64,000 nt of DNA from positions 34,586 to 98,585 of the forward strand of contig JAHBXX010000002.1 in the NCBI GenBank assembly GCA_019636245.1, given 5' to 3'. Of this stretch, positions 25,893 through 35,115 are shown piece after piece; position 1 is the first letter of the stretch, and the number at the start of each line of letters is the position of its first letter. A program made the position numbers and the translations under genes. The DNA is from Planctomycetota bacterium. GTDB taxonomy: Bacteria; Planctomycetota; UBA1135; UBA2386. The notes below the pieces were generated by a model. That model was given only the letters and a program-made list of their open reading frames with translations, had not been told where the DNA came from and ran no database searches.

Positions 25893-26714
25893 TCAGACCT
25901 CCAGGTGCGCGACGACGTCCATGCCACGGCGGTCTTCGGCAGACAGCCGCCGTTCGATGAAGTCCCGGATGCGCGGATCCGGATGGTGCCAGACCTGGTC
26001 GCGTTCGCCGAGCGCGGCGACCCTCCCCTCCAGCAGCACGACGATGCGGTCGGCGATGGCGTGCGCCGACGGCAGGTCGTGGGTGACGACGACCATCGTG
26101 ATGCCGAACACCTTGTTCAGCTTCATGATCAGGTTGTCGACTTCCGCGGCGGTGATCGGGTCGAGCCCGGCCGACGGCTCGTCGAAGTAGACGATGTCGG
26201 GATCCAGCGCGATCGCCCGGGCGATCGCCGCCCGCTTGCGCATGCCGCCCGACAGCGAACTGGGCAGCAGATCGGCGGCGTGCAGCAGGCCCACCATGTC
26301 GAGCTTCATGCGCGCGGTGTCGACGATCACGTGCTCGGGCAGGCCGGTGTTCTCGCGCAGCGGCAGCGCGACGTTGTCGAGCACGCTGAGGCTGCCCAGC
26401 AGCGCGCCGCCCTGGAACGACAGGCCGGTGCGCAGTCGCAGGTGCTGCAGCAGTTCGGGCGACGCGGCGTAGACGTCGTGGCCGGCGACCGACACCGAGC
26501 CGAGGGTCGGCGGCAGCAGGCCGCACAGGTGGCGCAGCAGGGTCGTCTTGCCGCAGCCCGAGGGCCCCATGACGACGAACACCTCGCCGCGACGGATGGC
26601 CAGGTCGATCCCTTCGAGCACCGTGCGGTCGCCGAACACCGTCGACAGCGCCACCGCCCGCACCAGGTCCTCGGTGCGGCGCTTGGGCGGCGCCAGGATC
26701 GCGGCGAGGTCCAT
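25893..26714 (-). CDS. mlaF: MlaF-type ABC transporter ATP-binding subunit
   Basis: 273 residues. Walker A GPSGCGKTT at residues 50-58, signature L-S-G-G-M near 153, Walker B V-Y-F-D-E-P with the D-loop S-A-G-L-D near 172-184, and the switch His in V-T-H-D. The LSGGM signature and C-terminal extension match MlaF/MkL lipid-transport ATPases. It lies between the permease and MCE genes with gaps of four and two bases and energises lipid movement at the inner membrane. Confidence 0.93.
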   Translation of the reverse strand: MDLAAILAPPKRRTEDLVRAVALSTVFGDRTVLEGIDLAIRRGEVFVVMGPSGCGKTTLLRHLCGLLPPTLGSVSVAGHDVYAASPELLQHLRLRTGLSFQGGALLGSLSVLDNVALPLRENTGLPEHVIVDTARMKLDMVGLLHAADLLPSSLSGGMRKRAAIARAIALDPDIVYFDEPSAGLDPITAAEVDNLIMKLNKVFGITMVVVTHDLPSAHAIADRIVVLLEGRVAALGERDQVWHHPDPRIRDFIERRLSAEDRRGMDVVAHLEV

Positions 26715-26718
26715 GGCC

Positions 26719-27801
26719 TCAGTCCAGCAGCCGCTGGCAGGTGACGAACACCGCGTCGACCAGGATCACCAGCGAGATGCCCAGCACCACCGAACCCGTC
26801 GTCGCCCGGCCGACGCCCTCGCTGCCGTCGCGCACCCGCAGGCCCAGCGCGCAGCCGACGACGCCGACCACCGCGCCGAACGTCGCGCTCTTGGCCACGG
26901 CGACCAGCAGTTCCGACAGTCTCAGCGCCGTGCGCAGCTGCGCGCCGAACGCGTCGAGCGTGATGTCGGCGATCGCCCAGGCGAACAGACCGCCGCCGGC
27001 GATGGCGGTGACGTCGAAGACGACGCCGAGCGTCACCGCCGCGAACGCGCAGGCAACCACCTTCGGCGCCACCAGGAACGCCAGCGGCCGGATGCCCATC
27101 TGCTCGAGCGCCGAGATCTCCTCGCCGACCACCATCGAACCCAGCTGCGCCGCGTTGCGGCTGCCGGTGCGCGCCGCCAGCACGATCGCGGTCATCAGCG
27201 GCCCGATCTCCGACAGCACCGAGACGCCGACCATGTCGGCGATGTAGATCTCCGCCCCCCAGACGCGCAGCTGCACGTAGGCCTGCATCGCCAGGATCAG
27301 GCCGAGCAGGAAGGCGATCAGCGCCACGATCGGCAGCGCGCCGGCGCCGCAATGGTCGACCTCGATCGCCGTGCGGTCGAGCCGCAGCCAGCGGCCGCGG
27401 AACGGCCCGACCAGCAGTTCGTGGGCCGTCTGCGTGCCGAGTTCGAACACGGCGCGCGCGCTCTGCAGCATCGGCTCGACGAGACGGCCGAGCCTGGTCA
27501 CCGGATCGGGCCGCCCCACCTTCGCCTCCGGCTGCACCAGCCGCTGCACCGAGACCAGCGAGAAGAAGTCGAGCATCGGCTGGCTCATGCCGCGCAGCTT
27601 CAGCTCGACCCCGGCGGCCGTGGCCCGCCGCATGCCGCTGACCACGCCGCCGATGCCGGCGGAGTCGAACGCCTCGACCGCGCCCAGGTCGATGGTCACC
27701 CTGGCGGGCCGCGCCCGCAGTTCGCGGTCGAGGTCGGCGATCAGGCTGCCGATCGTGGCGCGATCCAGGTTGGGCGCCGCGGTGATGGTGGGATGGCTCA
27801 C
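26719..27801 (-). CDS. mlaE: MlaE-type permease with N-terminal STAS (MlaB-like) domain
   Basis: 360 residues from GTG 27801. Residues 1-90 form a STAS domain with the D-S-A-G-I-G-G motif, as in MlaB. Residues 110-360 form the MlaE permease with its hydrophobic helices and conserved E-I-G-P-L and A-A-R-x-G-S-x-x-A-A-x-L-G-x-M block. The permease and its regulatory STAS partner, separate genes in E. coli, are thus one protein here. It is the first gene of the mlaE-mlaF-mlaD-lipoprotein operon. The frame is open upstream to 28002, but that part is Arg-rich and looks non-coding. Confidence 0.9.
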   Translation of the reverse strand: MSHPTITAAPNLDRATIGSLIADLDRELRARPARVTIDLGAVEAFDSAGIGGVVSGMRRATAAGVELKLRGMSQPMLDFFSLVSVQRLVQPEAKVGRPDPVTRLGRLVEPMLQSARAVFELGTQTAHELLVGPFRGRWLRLDRTAIEVDHCGAGALPIVALIAFLLGLILAMQAYVQLRVWGAEIYIADMVGVSVLSEIGPLMTAIVLAARTGSRNAAQLGSMVVGEEISALEQMGIRPLAFLVAPKVVACAFAAVTLGVVFDVTAIAGGGLFAWAIADITLDAFGAQLRTALRLSELLVAVAKSATFGAVVGVVGCALGLRVRDGSEGVGRATTGSVVLGISLVILVDAVFVTCQRLLD

Positions 27802-27992
27802 GCTGCTCGCCTGCCGCCGGCCGTATCGGCCGTTCGCCGCCGCCGGCTTGACCGGCACCCGGCGCGCCCCGGGCTTCCGTTCCGCCGCCGCCGCGGCGAG
27901 AATCCGCCCCCGTCGCAACCCCTCTCTCGCGCGTCGCGTCCGCACGCGCCGGGCTCGCCGTCCGTCGCCAGCCCCGGTTCCGAACCCCGCCC

Positions 27993-30900
27993 ATGAAGCC
28001 AACGAACCTGATGTGGTGCGCCGCCGCCATCGCGGCCTGCGCCAGCCTGCCCACCCCGACCGCCGCCGAGACGGCGCGCCTCGATGCCGCCCGCGAGCTG
28101 GTCGCGACCCGCCCCGACGAGGCGCTGGCGATCACCGACGAACTGCTGCGCGACAACCCGCGGCTGCAGGCCGCCCGGCTGCTGGCGGGCGAAGGCTCGC
28201 TGCGCCTCGCCCGGCAGGGCGCCGGGCGCACCGACCTGCTGCTGCTCGACGCCGTGCGCAACTTCGAACTGGGCCTCGTCGATCGACCGCGCGGCGACGA
28301 GCCCGCGGCCTGCGCGATGCTGGCCGAGTGCCTGTACGAGCTCGGCGAGTTCGAGCGCTGCGGCACCGTGGCGCTGCGGGCGGTGGACGGCTTCCGCGCC
28401 ATCGGCACCGGCGCCGCCCGACGGGACGCCGCCGCGGCGCTGCTGCTGGCCGGGCGCGCGGACTCCCGCCGGTTCGTCGCCGCCCGCCAGGCCGAACTCG
28501 ACGCCGCCGGCCGCGACGCCCGCGGCCGCGTGCCGGTCGCCAAGCCGACGGCGCAACTGGCTGCCATCGCCGGCACGCGCCTGGACGCCGTGCGCGGCGA
28601 GTTCCCGGCCGAGGCCTCGCTGCAGCTGGCCGTGATCCACCAGTGGCTCGGCGACGGCCAGGGCGTGGTCCAGGAACTCGAGCGCGGCATCCGCACGTCG
28701 CCGGACGCCACCGAGCTGCACGACGCCTACATGCAGTGGTTCGCGGCCAACGACCAGCACGGCGCGCTGGTCGGCGCCTATGCCCGGCTCGTGCGCGAAC
28801 AGCCCGGCGTGCCGATCCTGCGCTGGCACCAGGGTCGTGCGCTGTCGCTGCGGGCCGATCGCCTGCGGCGCGAAGGCAACTTCCAGGCGGCGGCGGCGGC
28901 CTACGGCCTGGCGCGCGAGCAGTTCGCCGAGTACCTGGCGATGGTGCCGGCGCACGCCGACGCCGCCAACCAGTGGCTGGCGCTCTGCGAGCTGTCGACC
29001 GCCGCCTCCGTGCTCGAGCTGGGAGACCTCGACGGCGCCGCCATGCACCTGCTGGCCGCCGACGCCGCCGCGCCCGCGACCGCGGCCTACGTCGACGGAC
29101 GGCCGCAGCTCTACGACGCCTTCGGCATGCACTTCACCAAGCTCGCCTTCGCGATCCACCTGCGGCTCGTCGACAGCGGCGACGGGGCGCTGGCCCGCAC
29201 GTTGGAGTTCAACGAACGCCTGCTGCAGCGCCATCCCGACCGATGGGGCTTCGTCTCCAACAACGCGGCGCTCGCGGCCCGCGACCTCGGCATCCAGCGG
29301 GCGCAGCACGGCGACGCGGCCGGCGCGCGGGAGCTGTGGGAACGCAGCTACCGGCACTACGAGAAGGCGGTCGAGCTTACGCCCGACGACGCGCGCATCG
29401 CCAACGACTGCGGCCTGATGCTCGTCTACCACCTGCACCGGGACTGGGACCGGGCGCGGGCGCTGTTCGACCGGGCGATCGAGGTCGGCACGGCGCAGCT
29501 CGAGGCCCTGGCGGACGACGCCGACCCGGCGGAACGCGACCGCATCGGCGAGGCCGTCGGCGACGCGTGGCAGAACATCGCCGTGATGCTGCGCGACCAC
29601 CACGGCGCGGCCTTCGAGGACTACCGGCCGTTCTGCGAACAGGCGGTGCGCTACTACCCGTTCCAGCGGCGCGAGGCCGCCGCGCTGCTGCGCAGCGCCG
29701 GCGGCGCCGCCATCGGTTCGACCGTGCGCGGCGACGCGACGGTCGCCGCGGCCGCCGCGCAGGGCGGCGCCGCCGAGGCGCTGGCGAAGGTCGCCGCCGG
29801 CGTCAAGGCCAAGGCGGACGCGGCGGACTTCGACGGCGCCCTGGGCCTGCTCGACAGCGTGGCCAAGGACTGCCGCGACCACGCTCCATTCCACCAGCTG
29901 CGTGGCGAACTCAACCTGCGGCTGGCGCGCCAGGCGCGCGAGGCCGGTCGCCGCGGCGTCGACCTGATGTACGTCGACGCGGTCGCCGCGCTGCAGCGGG
30001 CGGTCGAGCTCGACGGCGAGGCCGTGGCGCCTCGCCAGTGGCTCGCCGAGGCGACCTACGAATCCGGCGACGCCGATGGCGCCGTGCGGCTCGCGTCGTC
30101 GCTGCTGCTGCACCTGCAGTCGCAAGGCGGCGGCACGCCGGCGCAGACCGCGGCGGCGCACACGGTGCGGGCCCAGGCCGGCGCCCGCGCCTACAGCACC
30201 GCCAAGGCGGCGGGCCGCGACGACGCCGACCTGCTGGCCGCCGTGCGCGCTTCGTTCCGCCTGCTCGAGGGGCAGGACCTGATCACGCCCGAGCTGCGGC
30301 AGCTCTGGTCGGTGACGGAACAGTGGGCCGGGGCGCCGGCCGAGGCGGTGAACGTCTACCTGCGCGCGCTCGCCAAGGCGCCCGACGACCAGTCCCTGCT
30401 CGCCGGCGCCGTCGACACCGCGGCGGCGCAGAAGCAGCTGCCGCTGGCGCTCGAGGCGCTCGGTTCGCGCCGGGACGCGACCGGACTGTGGTACGTCGGC
30501 CGGGCCCGCTACCTGCTGGCCGACGTCGAACGCAGTGCCGGCAGTCCGGAACGGGCCCAGCAGGCGCTCGACGCGGCCCGCGAGGCGTTCGCGCAGTCGA
30601 TGCAGCAGAACGCCGACTACCGCGACAGCTGCGAGCAGTGGATCGCGATGTGCCTCGGCAAGAAGGGCACCATCGCCTTCCACGCCAACGACGACCAGAA
30701 CGCCGAGGCCTGGCTGCTCGAGGCGGTGCGCCTGCGGCCCGATCGCATCGACGCCAACCTCGGCGACGGCGAGACCACGAAGCGGGCCCTGCTGTTCCTG
30801 GTCGACCGGTTCCTGAAGCGCCGCGACCTGACCAGGGTCGAGGCGATCAGCCGCGCCGCCGCCGACGCCGCCACCGGCGACGTCGACCTGCAGAACAACG

Positions 30901-31355
30901 CCGGCCTGTTCGGCCGCGACCTCGGCAACGCGCTCGAGCGCGCGGGCAAGCAGGAGCAGGCGCAGCAGCTCTACGAGCACAGCTACCGCGCCTACCGCCG
31001 GGCCCAGCAGCTCGATCCGGGCAGCGTGCGGCTGCGCAACGACTGCGCGCTGATCGCGATCCACCACCTCGATCGCGACTGGGACGAGAGCCGCGCACTG
31101 CTCGAGGGCGCGATCGCCGACGGCGAGGCGCAGCTGCGCGACGACCCGCCCGCCGACGCCGACGAACGCCAGCAGCTCGACGAGGCGGTCGGCGACTGCT
31201 ACGAGAACCTGGCGCTGTGGCAGCTGAAGCACGGCAAGGACCCCGCGGCCGCCAAGGCAGCGGCGGAGGCCAGCCTGCGGCATCACCCCGGGGCCGGCCG
31301 CCCCGGGGCGCGCCGCCACCTGCAGGCCGCCGAGCGCCAGCTGAGGGACCGATGA
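27993..31355 (+). CDS. Exported TPR protein with internally duplicated halves
   Basis: 1,120 residues, signal peptide of about 25 residues ending in Thr-Ala-Ala-Glu. The chain is made of TPR-like helix pairs. The two halves (about 25-575 and 600-1,120) repeat the same order of motifs: an L-R-L-A-R-Q block early in each half, and a block with N-D-C-(G/A)-L, a H-L-x-R-D-W motif and R-A-L-x-x-x-A-I at about residues 470 and 1,015. Function unknown; TPR solenoids generally mediate protein contacts. The gene is divergent from the Mla operon and coupled to the next TPR gene by an ATGA overlap. Confidence 0.8.
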   Translation: MKPTNLMWCAAAIAACASLPTPTAAETARLDAARELVATRPDEALAITDELLRDNPRLQAARLLAGEGSLRLARQGAGRTDLLLLDAVRNFELGLVDRPRGDEPAACAMLAECLYELGEFERCGTVALRAVDGFRAIGTGAARRDAAAALLLAGRADSRRFVAARQAELDAAGRDARGRVPVAKPTAQLAAIAGTRLDAVRGEFPAEASLQLAVIHQWLGDGQGVVQELERGIRTSPDATELHDAYMQWFAANDQHGALVGAYARLVREQPGVPILRWHQGRALSLRADRLRREGNFQAAAAAYGLAREQFAEYLAMVPAHADAANQWLALCELSTAASVLELGDLDGAAMHLLAADAAAPATAAYVDGRPQLYDAFGMHFTKLAFAIHLRLVDSGDGALARTLEFNERLLQRHPDRWGFVSNNAALAARDLGIQRAQHGDAAGARELWERSYRHYEKAVELTPDDARIANDCGLMLVYHLHRDWDRARALFDRAIEVGTAQLEALADDADPAERDRIGEAVGDAWQNIAVMLRDHHGAAFEDYRPFCEQAVRYYPFQRREAAALLRSAGGAAIGSTVRGDATVAAAAAQGGAAEALAKVAAGVKAKADAADFDGALGLLDSVAKDCRDHAPFHQLRGELNLRLARQAREAGRRGVDLMYVDAVAALQRAVELDGEAVAPRQWLAEATYESGDADGAVRLASSLLLHLQSQGGGTPAQTAAAHTVRAQAGARAYSTAKAAGRDDADLLAAVRASFRLLEGQDLITPELRQLWSVTEQWAGAPAEAVNVYLRALAKAPDDQSLLAGAVDTAAAQKQLPLALEALGSRRDATGLWYVGRARYLLADVERSAGSPERAQQALDAAREAFAQSMQQNADYRDSCEQWIAMCLGKKGTIAFHANDDQNAEAWLLEAVRLRPDRIDANLGDGETTKRALLFLVDRFLKRRDLTRVEAISRAAADAATGDVDLQNNAGLFGRDLGNALERAGKQEQAQQLYEHSYRAYRRAQQLDPGSVRLRNDCALIAIHHLDRDWDESRALLEGAIADGEAQLRDDPPADADERQQLDEAVGDCYENLALWQLKHGKDPAAAKAAAEASLRHHPGAGRPGARRHLQAAERQLRDR

Positions 31356-32947
31356 CCGCACGCGCCGCCCTGGGACTCTGGGGCCTGCTGGCCGTGGGCG
31401 CGGTCGGGGCCTGCCGGGCGCAGGTACCGCCGCCGGCGACCGAGCCTGCCCCGACGCTGCGGGAACGCGCCTTCGCCGCCGAGCGCGCCGAGCGCTTCGC
31501 CGAGGCGGCCGACGCCTTCCTCGCCCTGGCCCGCGCCGAACCACGGCACGTCGACTGGGTGGTCGCCGCCGGGCGCTGCCTCGGCCGCTGCGGCCGCCTC
31601 GAGGAGGCCGCCGACCTGCTGGTCGCCGCCCGACGGACCTTCCCCGGCTCGATCGAGGTCGACACGACGCTGGCGAAGACCTACCTGCTGCTGGCCGAAC
31701 AGCCGGAGACGATGGCGCCACGGGTGCGGTGGGCCGAGGCGGCCGAACTCGCGGCGCAGGTGCTCGAGGCCGCGCCCGACGACGAGGAGAGCCGGCTGAT
31801 CCTCGCCCAGGCCACCTACCTGCTCGGCGACGCGGCACGCGCCCGGGCGGAGGCGGAGGAGGCCGTGCGCCGCCACCCGGGGCGCAGCGGCGCCCACGTG
31901 CTGCTCGGCCGCATCGCCATGGACCGGTTCGCGGCGCTGCTGCGCCGGCACGCCGAGGAACAACCCGAGGGCCAGGCCGCCGCCGATCTGGTCGCCGCGA
32001 TCGATGCCGAGCGCCAGCTGGCCACGCGTTCGTTCCGGCGCGCCGCCGAACTCGCGCCGGAGCGCGCCCACCCGCACGTCGCGCTGGCGCAGCTGGCGCT
32101 GCTCGATCGCCGTACCGCCGCCGCGCGCGCCCACCTGCTCGACGCGCTGGCGATCGACCCGGACACGCCGTTCGAGCACCGGTTGTTCGACCAGGAACTC
32201 GACTGGCAGCAACGCCGCACCGCCTACGCCGAAGCGCTGCGCCGCTACGACCAGGGCGGCGCCGCCCTGCCGGCCAAGCGGGCCACGCTGCAGTGGTACG
32301 AGGCGCGGGCGCTCTACGACGGCGGCCAGTGGCGCGCGGCGCGCGACGGCTTCGCCGCCGCCCTGGCGGCGAAACCAGAGGCGACCCACAGCCACTACTA
32401 CCTGGCCCTCTGCCACTACCGGCTCGGCGATCTCGACGCGGCCACGCGCGACGCCGCGGCCTATGCCCGGGTCGGCGCGGCAGCGTTCGCCGACGTCGTG
32501 CGCGGCCTGCCGGGCGACACCCGCGGCGAGGTGGGCGCCATCGTGCAGTTCCTGGCGGACCGGGCCTTTCGCGCCGGCGACATCGCCGCCAGCCGCGACC
32601 TGAACCACGTCATCGCCTGCCTCGCCGACTCGGCCGACGCCTGGAACAACCACGCCTTCCTGTGCCGCGAGACCGGCCAGTTCGAGGCGGCGCTGGCGTC
32701 CTACCTGCACGCGCAGGAGAAGGAACCCGACTCGCCGCAGCTGCTGAACGACACCGCCGTGGTGCTGCACTACCACCTGCCGCCGACGCCGGCCAACCGC
32801 GCCAAGGCCGCCGGCCTCTACGAGCGCGCGATCCAGCTCGCCGACAAGCTGCTCGCCAACGCCCAGGTGCAGGGCGTTGCCCGCGACCGGGCCCGGCAGG
32901 CGAAGGCCGACGCCACCGCGAACCTGGCCGCGCTGGCGGCGAAGTGA
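31352..32947 (+). CDS. TPR lipoprotein
   Basis: 531 residues. ATG 31352 overlaps the preceding stop (ATGA) and follows the ribosome site GAGGGA (31343-31348). The N-terminus is a lipoprotein signal ending in Val-Gly-Ala-Cys near residue 21. TPR-like helices fill the rest. Near the C-terminus it carries a version of the block seen twice in the upstream protein (L-N-D-T-A-V-V-L-H-Y-H-L, then an A-I-Q-L-A-D-K-L helix), so the two proteins share ancestry in part. A membrane-anchored partner of the upstream solenoid is a reasonable inference; no enzymatic motif is visible. Confidence 0.78.
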   Translation: MTARAALGLWGLLAVGAVGACRAQVPPPATEPAPTLRERAFAAERAERFAEAADAFLALARAEPRHVDWVVAAGRCLGRCGRLEEAADLLVAARRTFPGSIEVDTTLAKTYLLLAEQPETMAPRVRWAEAAELAAQVLEAAPDDEESRLILAQATYLLGDAARARAEAEEAVRRHPGRSGAHVLLGRIAMDRFAALLRRHAEEQPEGQAAADLVAAIDAERQLATRSFRRAAELAPERAHPHVALAQLALLDRRTAAARAHLLDALAIDPDTPFEHRLFDQELDWQQRRTAYAEALRRYDQGGAALPAKRATLQWYEARALYDGGQWRAARDGFAAALAAKPEATHSHYYLALCHYRLGDLDAATRDAAAYARVGAAAFADVVRGLPGDTRGEVGAIVQFLADRAFRAGDIAASRDLNHVIACLADSADAWNNHAFLCRETGQFEAALASYLHAQEKEPDSPQLLNDTAVVLHYHLPPTPANRAKAAGLYERAIQLADKLLANAQVQGVARDRARQAKADATANLAALAAK

Positions 32948-32993
32948 ACGGCGTCGGCTCGGCGTGCGCGCGGCGCCGGCGGCCGTTCGACGG

Positions 32994-33734
32994 TCAGCCG
33001 TCGTCCGGCAGCAACCGCCGCCCGAGGTTGCCGTAGTCGCGGTAGGGCGCCGCATCCGGCGGGCCCGCGGCGTAGCGCCAGATCAGGCCCCGCGGGTCGG
33101 CCGCCGGCACCGCCAGCAGCGAGCTCGACACCGTGCCGTAGTGCTCGCCGTGCTTGCAGATCGCGTGCTGGCCGTCGCCGCCGCGGTCGCGCAGCAGGTC
33201 GGCGAGCCGGTCGAGCCGCTGCGGCAGGTCCAGCTCCGGCACCAGCGCCACCGGCAGCGCCCGCGGCGCCAGCGCGCCCGGCGCGTGTTCGTTGGTCAGC
33301 ACCAGCACCGGATCGCGCCACTCCTGCACCTCGAGGGCGCCGGCCGCGTGCCGCAGCACCAGCGTGCGCGCAGGGTCGGCGAGCACCAGCTGGAAGCCGG
33401 CGTGCAGCTCGGCGGCGATGCGGCGCCCGACCGCGTCGACGGCCTCGTCGAGCGTCGGCTGGTCGAGGGCCAGGTGCGGCAGGAGGCCGCGCGAAGGGGC
33501 GGCCGGCACCGGCGACACGCCGGCGAGGTTGGTGAGGCCCGCGAACCGACCCGCCGCGTCGATGGCGAGCCAGGTGCCGCCGCCGCGCCGGTCGCGCGGC
33601 GACAGCCCCCGGGCCCGTTCGCCCAGCCAGAGTCCGGGCGGCGACGCCGGCCGGTCGCGCCGTTCGTCGCGGTTCGCGGCCACCACCAGGGGGTGGCTCG
33701 CATGCAGGCCCCGCAGCACGATCAGGATGCACAT
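32994..33734 (-). CDS. TANGO2/NRDE-family protein
   Basis: 246 residues. The N-terminus M-C-I-L-I-V-L and the A-A-N-R-D-E motif near residue 22 define the NRDE (TANGO2) family; the G-G-T-W-L-A-I-D motif and the F-A-G-L-T-N-L segment are also present. Cys2 would be the N-terminal nucleophile if the protein is processed like Ntn hydrolases. The family has been linked to heme or lipid handling in other organisms, but the bacterial role is unsettled. It stands between the convergent TPR gene and the MFS gene on the same strand as the latter. Confidence 0.87.
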   Translation of the reverse strand: MCILIVLRGLHASHPLVVAANRDERRDRPASPPGLWLGERARGLSPRDRRGGGTWLAIDAAGRFAGLTNLAGVSPVPAAPSRGLLPHLALDQPTLDEAVDAVGRRIAAELHAGFQLVLADPARTLVLRHAAGALEVQEWRDPVLVLTNEHAPGALAPRALPVALVPELDLPQRLDRLADLLRDRGGDGQHAICKHGEHYGTVSSSLLAVPAADPRGLIWRYAAGPPDAAPYRDYGNLGRRLLPDDG

Positions 33735-33765
33735 CGCCGGCGACCGGCCATGCTAGCCGGAGACC

Positions 33766-35019
33766 TCACAGTGCCGCACCACGCCGCGTGGTCAGGCGCC
33801 GCAGCCACAGCATGCCGGCGCCGGCGAGCGCGCACAGCGCCGCGGCGACCAGGAACGGGCGGCGGTAGTTCGCCGGCTCGCCCGGGCCGCCGATCGCGCA
33901 CACCGCGCCCAGCATCGGTCCCAGCGCGAAGCCGAGCTGCATGCAGCTCTGCACCAGCGAGAACGCCAGCGTGCGGTGCCGGTCGTCGACCCGCTTGCTC
34001 GCCGCGGCGTAGGCCAGCGCCATCGAACCGGCCATCACGCACGCGGCCAGCGAACGCAGCAGCAGGAACTGGTCGAGCGTCGCCACGGCGGCGGTGGCGG
34101 CGAGCACCACCGACAGCACCAGGCCGAGCGCGCCGAGGCAGCGCAGCGGGCCGAAGCGGTCGGCCAGCCGCCCCCACCGGGTCGTGAACGCGAGCTGGGC
34201 CACCGCCAGCACCGCGAACGCCGTTCCGGCGGCGAGGTCGAGCGCCAGGTCGGTCGTCGGGCAGAGGGCCAGCAGCCAGGGCTGCGGCCCGAGGTCGCGC
34301 ACGAACAGCACGACGAACGGTTCGAGCATGTTCTGGCCGAGCCGCAGCGCCAGCACCAGCACCAGGAGCCAGGCGAACACGCGGTTGCCGAGCAGTTCGC
34401 GGCTGGCGTGCACGAACGCGCGCAGGAACGCCGACGGCTCGTGCACCACCGGCACCTCGCGGGCGCGCCAGTGCAACCACAGCGCGGCGCCCGCCGACAG
34501 CGCGCTGGTCAGCCAGAACAGCGCCGCCCGGCCGGCCAGGTGCGACGCCACGGCGCCGACGAACGGCCCCAGGAACGAACCGCCCGCCATCGCCACCTGC
34601 AGGCGCGCGATCAGCACCCCGTGCTCCCCGCGCGGCGCCTCCTCGGCGGCCAGCGCCATCGCCGGCGCGACGTAGCCGGCCAGCACGCCCTGCACCGCGC
34701 GCATCGCCAGCAGCACCAACGGGGTGGACGCCAGCGGCATCAGCGCCGTCGTCGCCGCGATCGCCAGGTTGGCGCGGATCGCCATCGGCTTCTTGCCGAT
34801 GCGGTCGCCGAGCCCGCCCCACAGCGGCCCGACGACGGCCGCGCACAGCGGCGCCACGCCGTAGATGGTGCCCGCCCACACCGCCAGCTCGGCCGGATCG
34901 TCGATCGCGAACCGCTCCTGCACGTAGAGGGCCAGCACCGGCAGGAAGGCCATCAGGCCCATCGAGGTCGCGAACAGGCTCGGCCACACCGCGTGGAAGT
35001 TGTGCCGGCCGGGATGCAA
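33766..35019 (-). CDS. Major facilitator superfamily transporter
   Basis: 417 residues with twelve predicted transmembrane helices. The loop after helix 2 carries the MFS signature G-G-L-G-D-R-I-G-K-K, and a half-conserved copy, R-L-A-D-R-F-G, is in the second half. The layout resembles drug:H+ antiporter-1 (MdtG/Bcr-like) exporters, but the substrate cannot be told. The start is TTG 35019, preceded by GGAG four bases upstream; no earlier ATG exists in frame. It is divergent from the exported protein at 35116 over 96 bases. Confidence 0.85.
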   Translation of the reverse strand: MHPGRHNFHAVWPSLFATSMGLMAFLPVLALYVQERFAIDDPAELAVWAGTIYGVAPLCAAVVGPLWGGLGDRIGKKPMAIRANLAIAATTALMPLASTPLVLLAMRAVQGVLAGYVAPAMALAAEEAPRGEHGVLIARLQVAMAGGSFLGPFVGAVASHLAGRAALFWLTSALSAGAALWLHWRAREVPVVHEPSAFLRAFVHASRELLGNRVFAWLLVLVLALRLGQNMLEPFVVLFVRDLGPQPWLLALCPTTDLALDLAAGTAFAVLAVAQLAFTTRWGRLADRFGPLRCLGALGLVLSVVLAATAAVATLDQFLLLRSLAACVMAGSMALAYAAASKRVDDRHRTLAFSLVQSCMQLGFALGPMLGAVCAIGGPGEPANYRRPFLVAAALCALAGAGMLWLRRLTTRRGAAL

Positions 35020-35115
35020 GGCGCTCCGCTTCTACCCGAAGGCGCCCGGCCGCCCCAGCCCGGCGACCTGCGGCGGAAATCCCGCGGGAATCGGCACGGC
35101 TCGCGCCACCAGGGC

